From NCBI GenBank assembly GCA_963576565.1, contig CAUYVT010000110.1, positions 79,819 to 143,818 of the forward strand: a stretch of 64,000 nucleotides of DNA, written 5' to 3'. Position numbers and translations under genes: made by a program. The notes under the pieces were generated by a model. It saw nothing but the letters and a program-made list of their open reading frames with translations. It was not told the DNA's origin and made no database searches. This document shows, piece after piece, positions 56,010 through 64,000 of the stretch. How positions within the stretch are numbered: the first letter of the stretch is position 1; every line of letters starts with the position of its first letter. This stretch comes from Aspidapion aeneum. Taxonomy: Eukaryota; Arthropoda; Insecta; Coleoptera; Brentidae.

Positions 56010-64000
<7,991 letters not shown>

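Overview
The window looks like a piece of an AT-rich, transposon-packed animal nuclear genome, most likely an insect. It holds a Ty3/gypsy retrotransposon, ends of non-LTR retrotransposons, and relics of mariner, hAT and P-element-like (THAP9-type) transposases. It also holds many short inverted-repeat elements with clean 8-bp target duplications, and almost no convincing host coding sequence. Nothing bacterial (operons, Shine-Dalgarno sites, CRISPR) is present. Species cannot be read from the sequence.

Region by region. 1-5816 is the internal part of a Ty3/gypsy element. Gag is open through the left edge, and pol is complete with protease, reverse transcriptase, RNase H and integrase residues all visible. 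The two are joined by a textbook -1 frameshift site. A polypurine tract at 5807-5816 marks the start of the 3' LTR; the 5' LTR lies outside the window. 5.8-8.6 kb is LTR and unassigned DNA with a small minisatellite. 8.6-10.5 kb has a tRNA-like relic and two LINE 3' ends arranged tail to tail, split by a 149-bp hAT-type MITE. 11-26 kb is a mosaic of MITEs, a broken mariner (14.6-15.3 kb), a 2.6-kb inverted-repeat element (15.9-18.5 kb), a hAT transposase tail (18.6-19.0 kb) and an inverted repeat array (20.3-21.9 kb). 27-33 kb carries two copies of one inverted-repeat transposon, one hit by a 375-bp MITE with a perfect 8-bp duplication, and a dead P-element-like transposon. 33.8 kb has the only plausible host exon, and 22.9-23.1 kb a short Tyr-Gly-Pro-rich reading frame. 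35-43 kb holds a hAT relic, a TTAA-flanked MITE, and a 3.3-kb element with ~155-bp terminal repeats that contains a near-perfect 705-bp hairpin element. 43-52 kb is mostly empty apart from a tRNA-like fold, a hairpin MITE, a seven-copy minisatellite and an 885-bp direct tandem duplication.

The right end is the most striking part. Two inverted arms (54.8-56.0 kb) each carry a CTGT/ACAG microsatellite at their outer end. The right one has grown into at least 7,991 bp of apparently uninterrupted (GACA)n that runs off the window.

The only genes that clearly work together are gag and pol of the retrotransposon. I did not find a new cellular pathway. The observations most worth following are the frameshift cassette, the GACA expansion seeded from a palindromic element, and the long hairpin elements that could yield double-stranded RNA.
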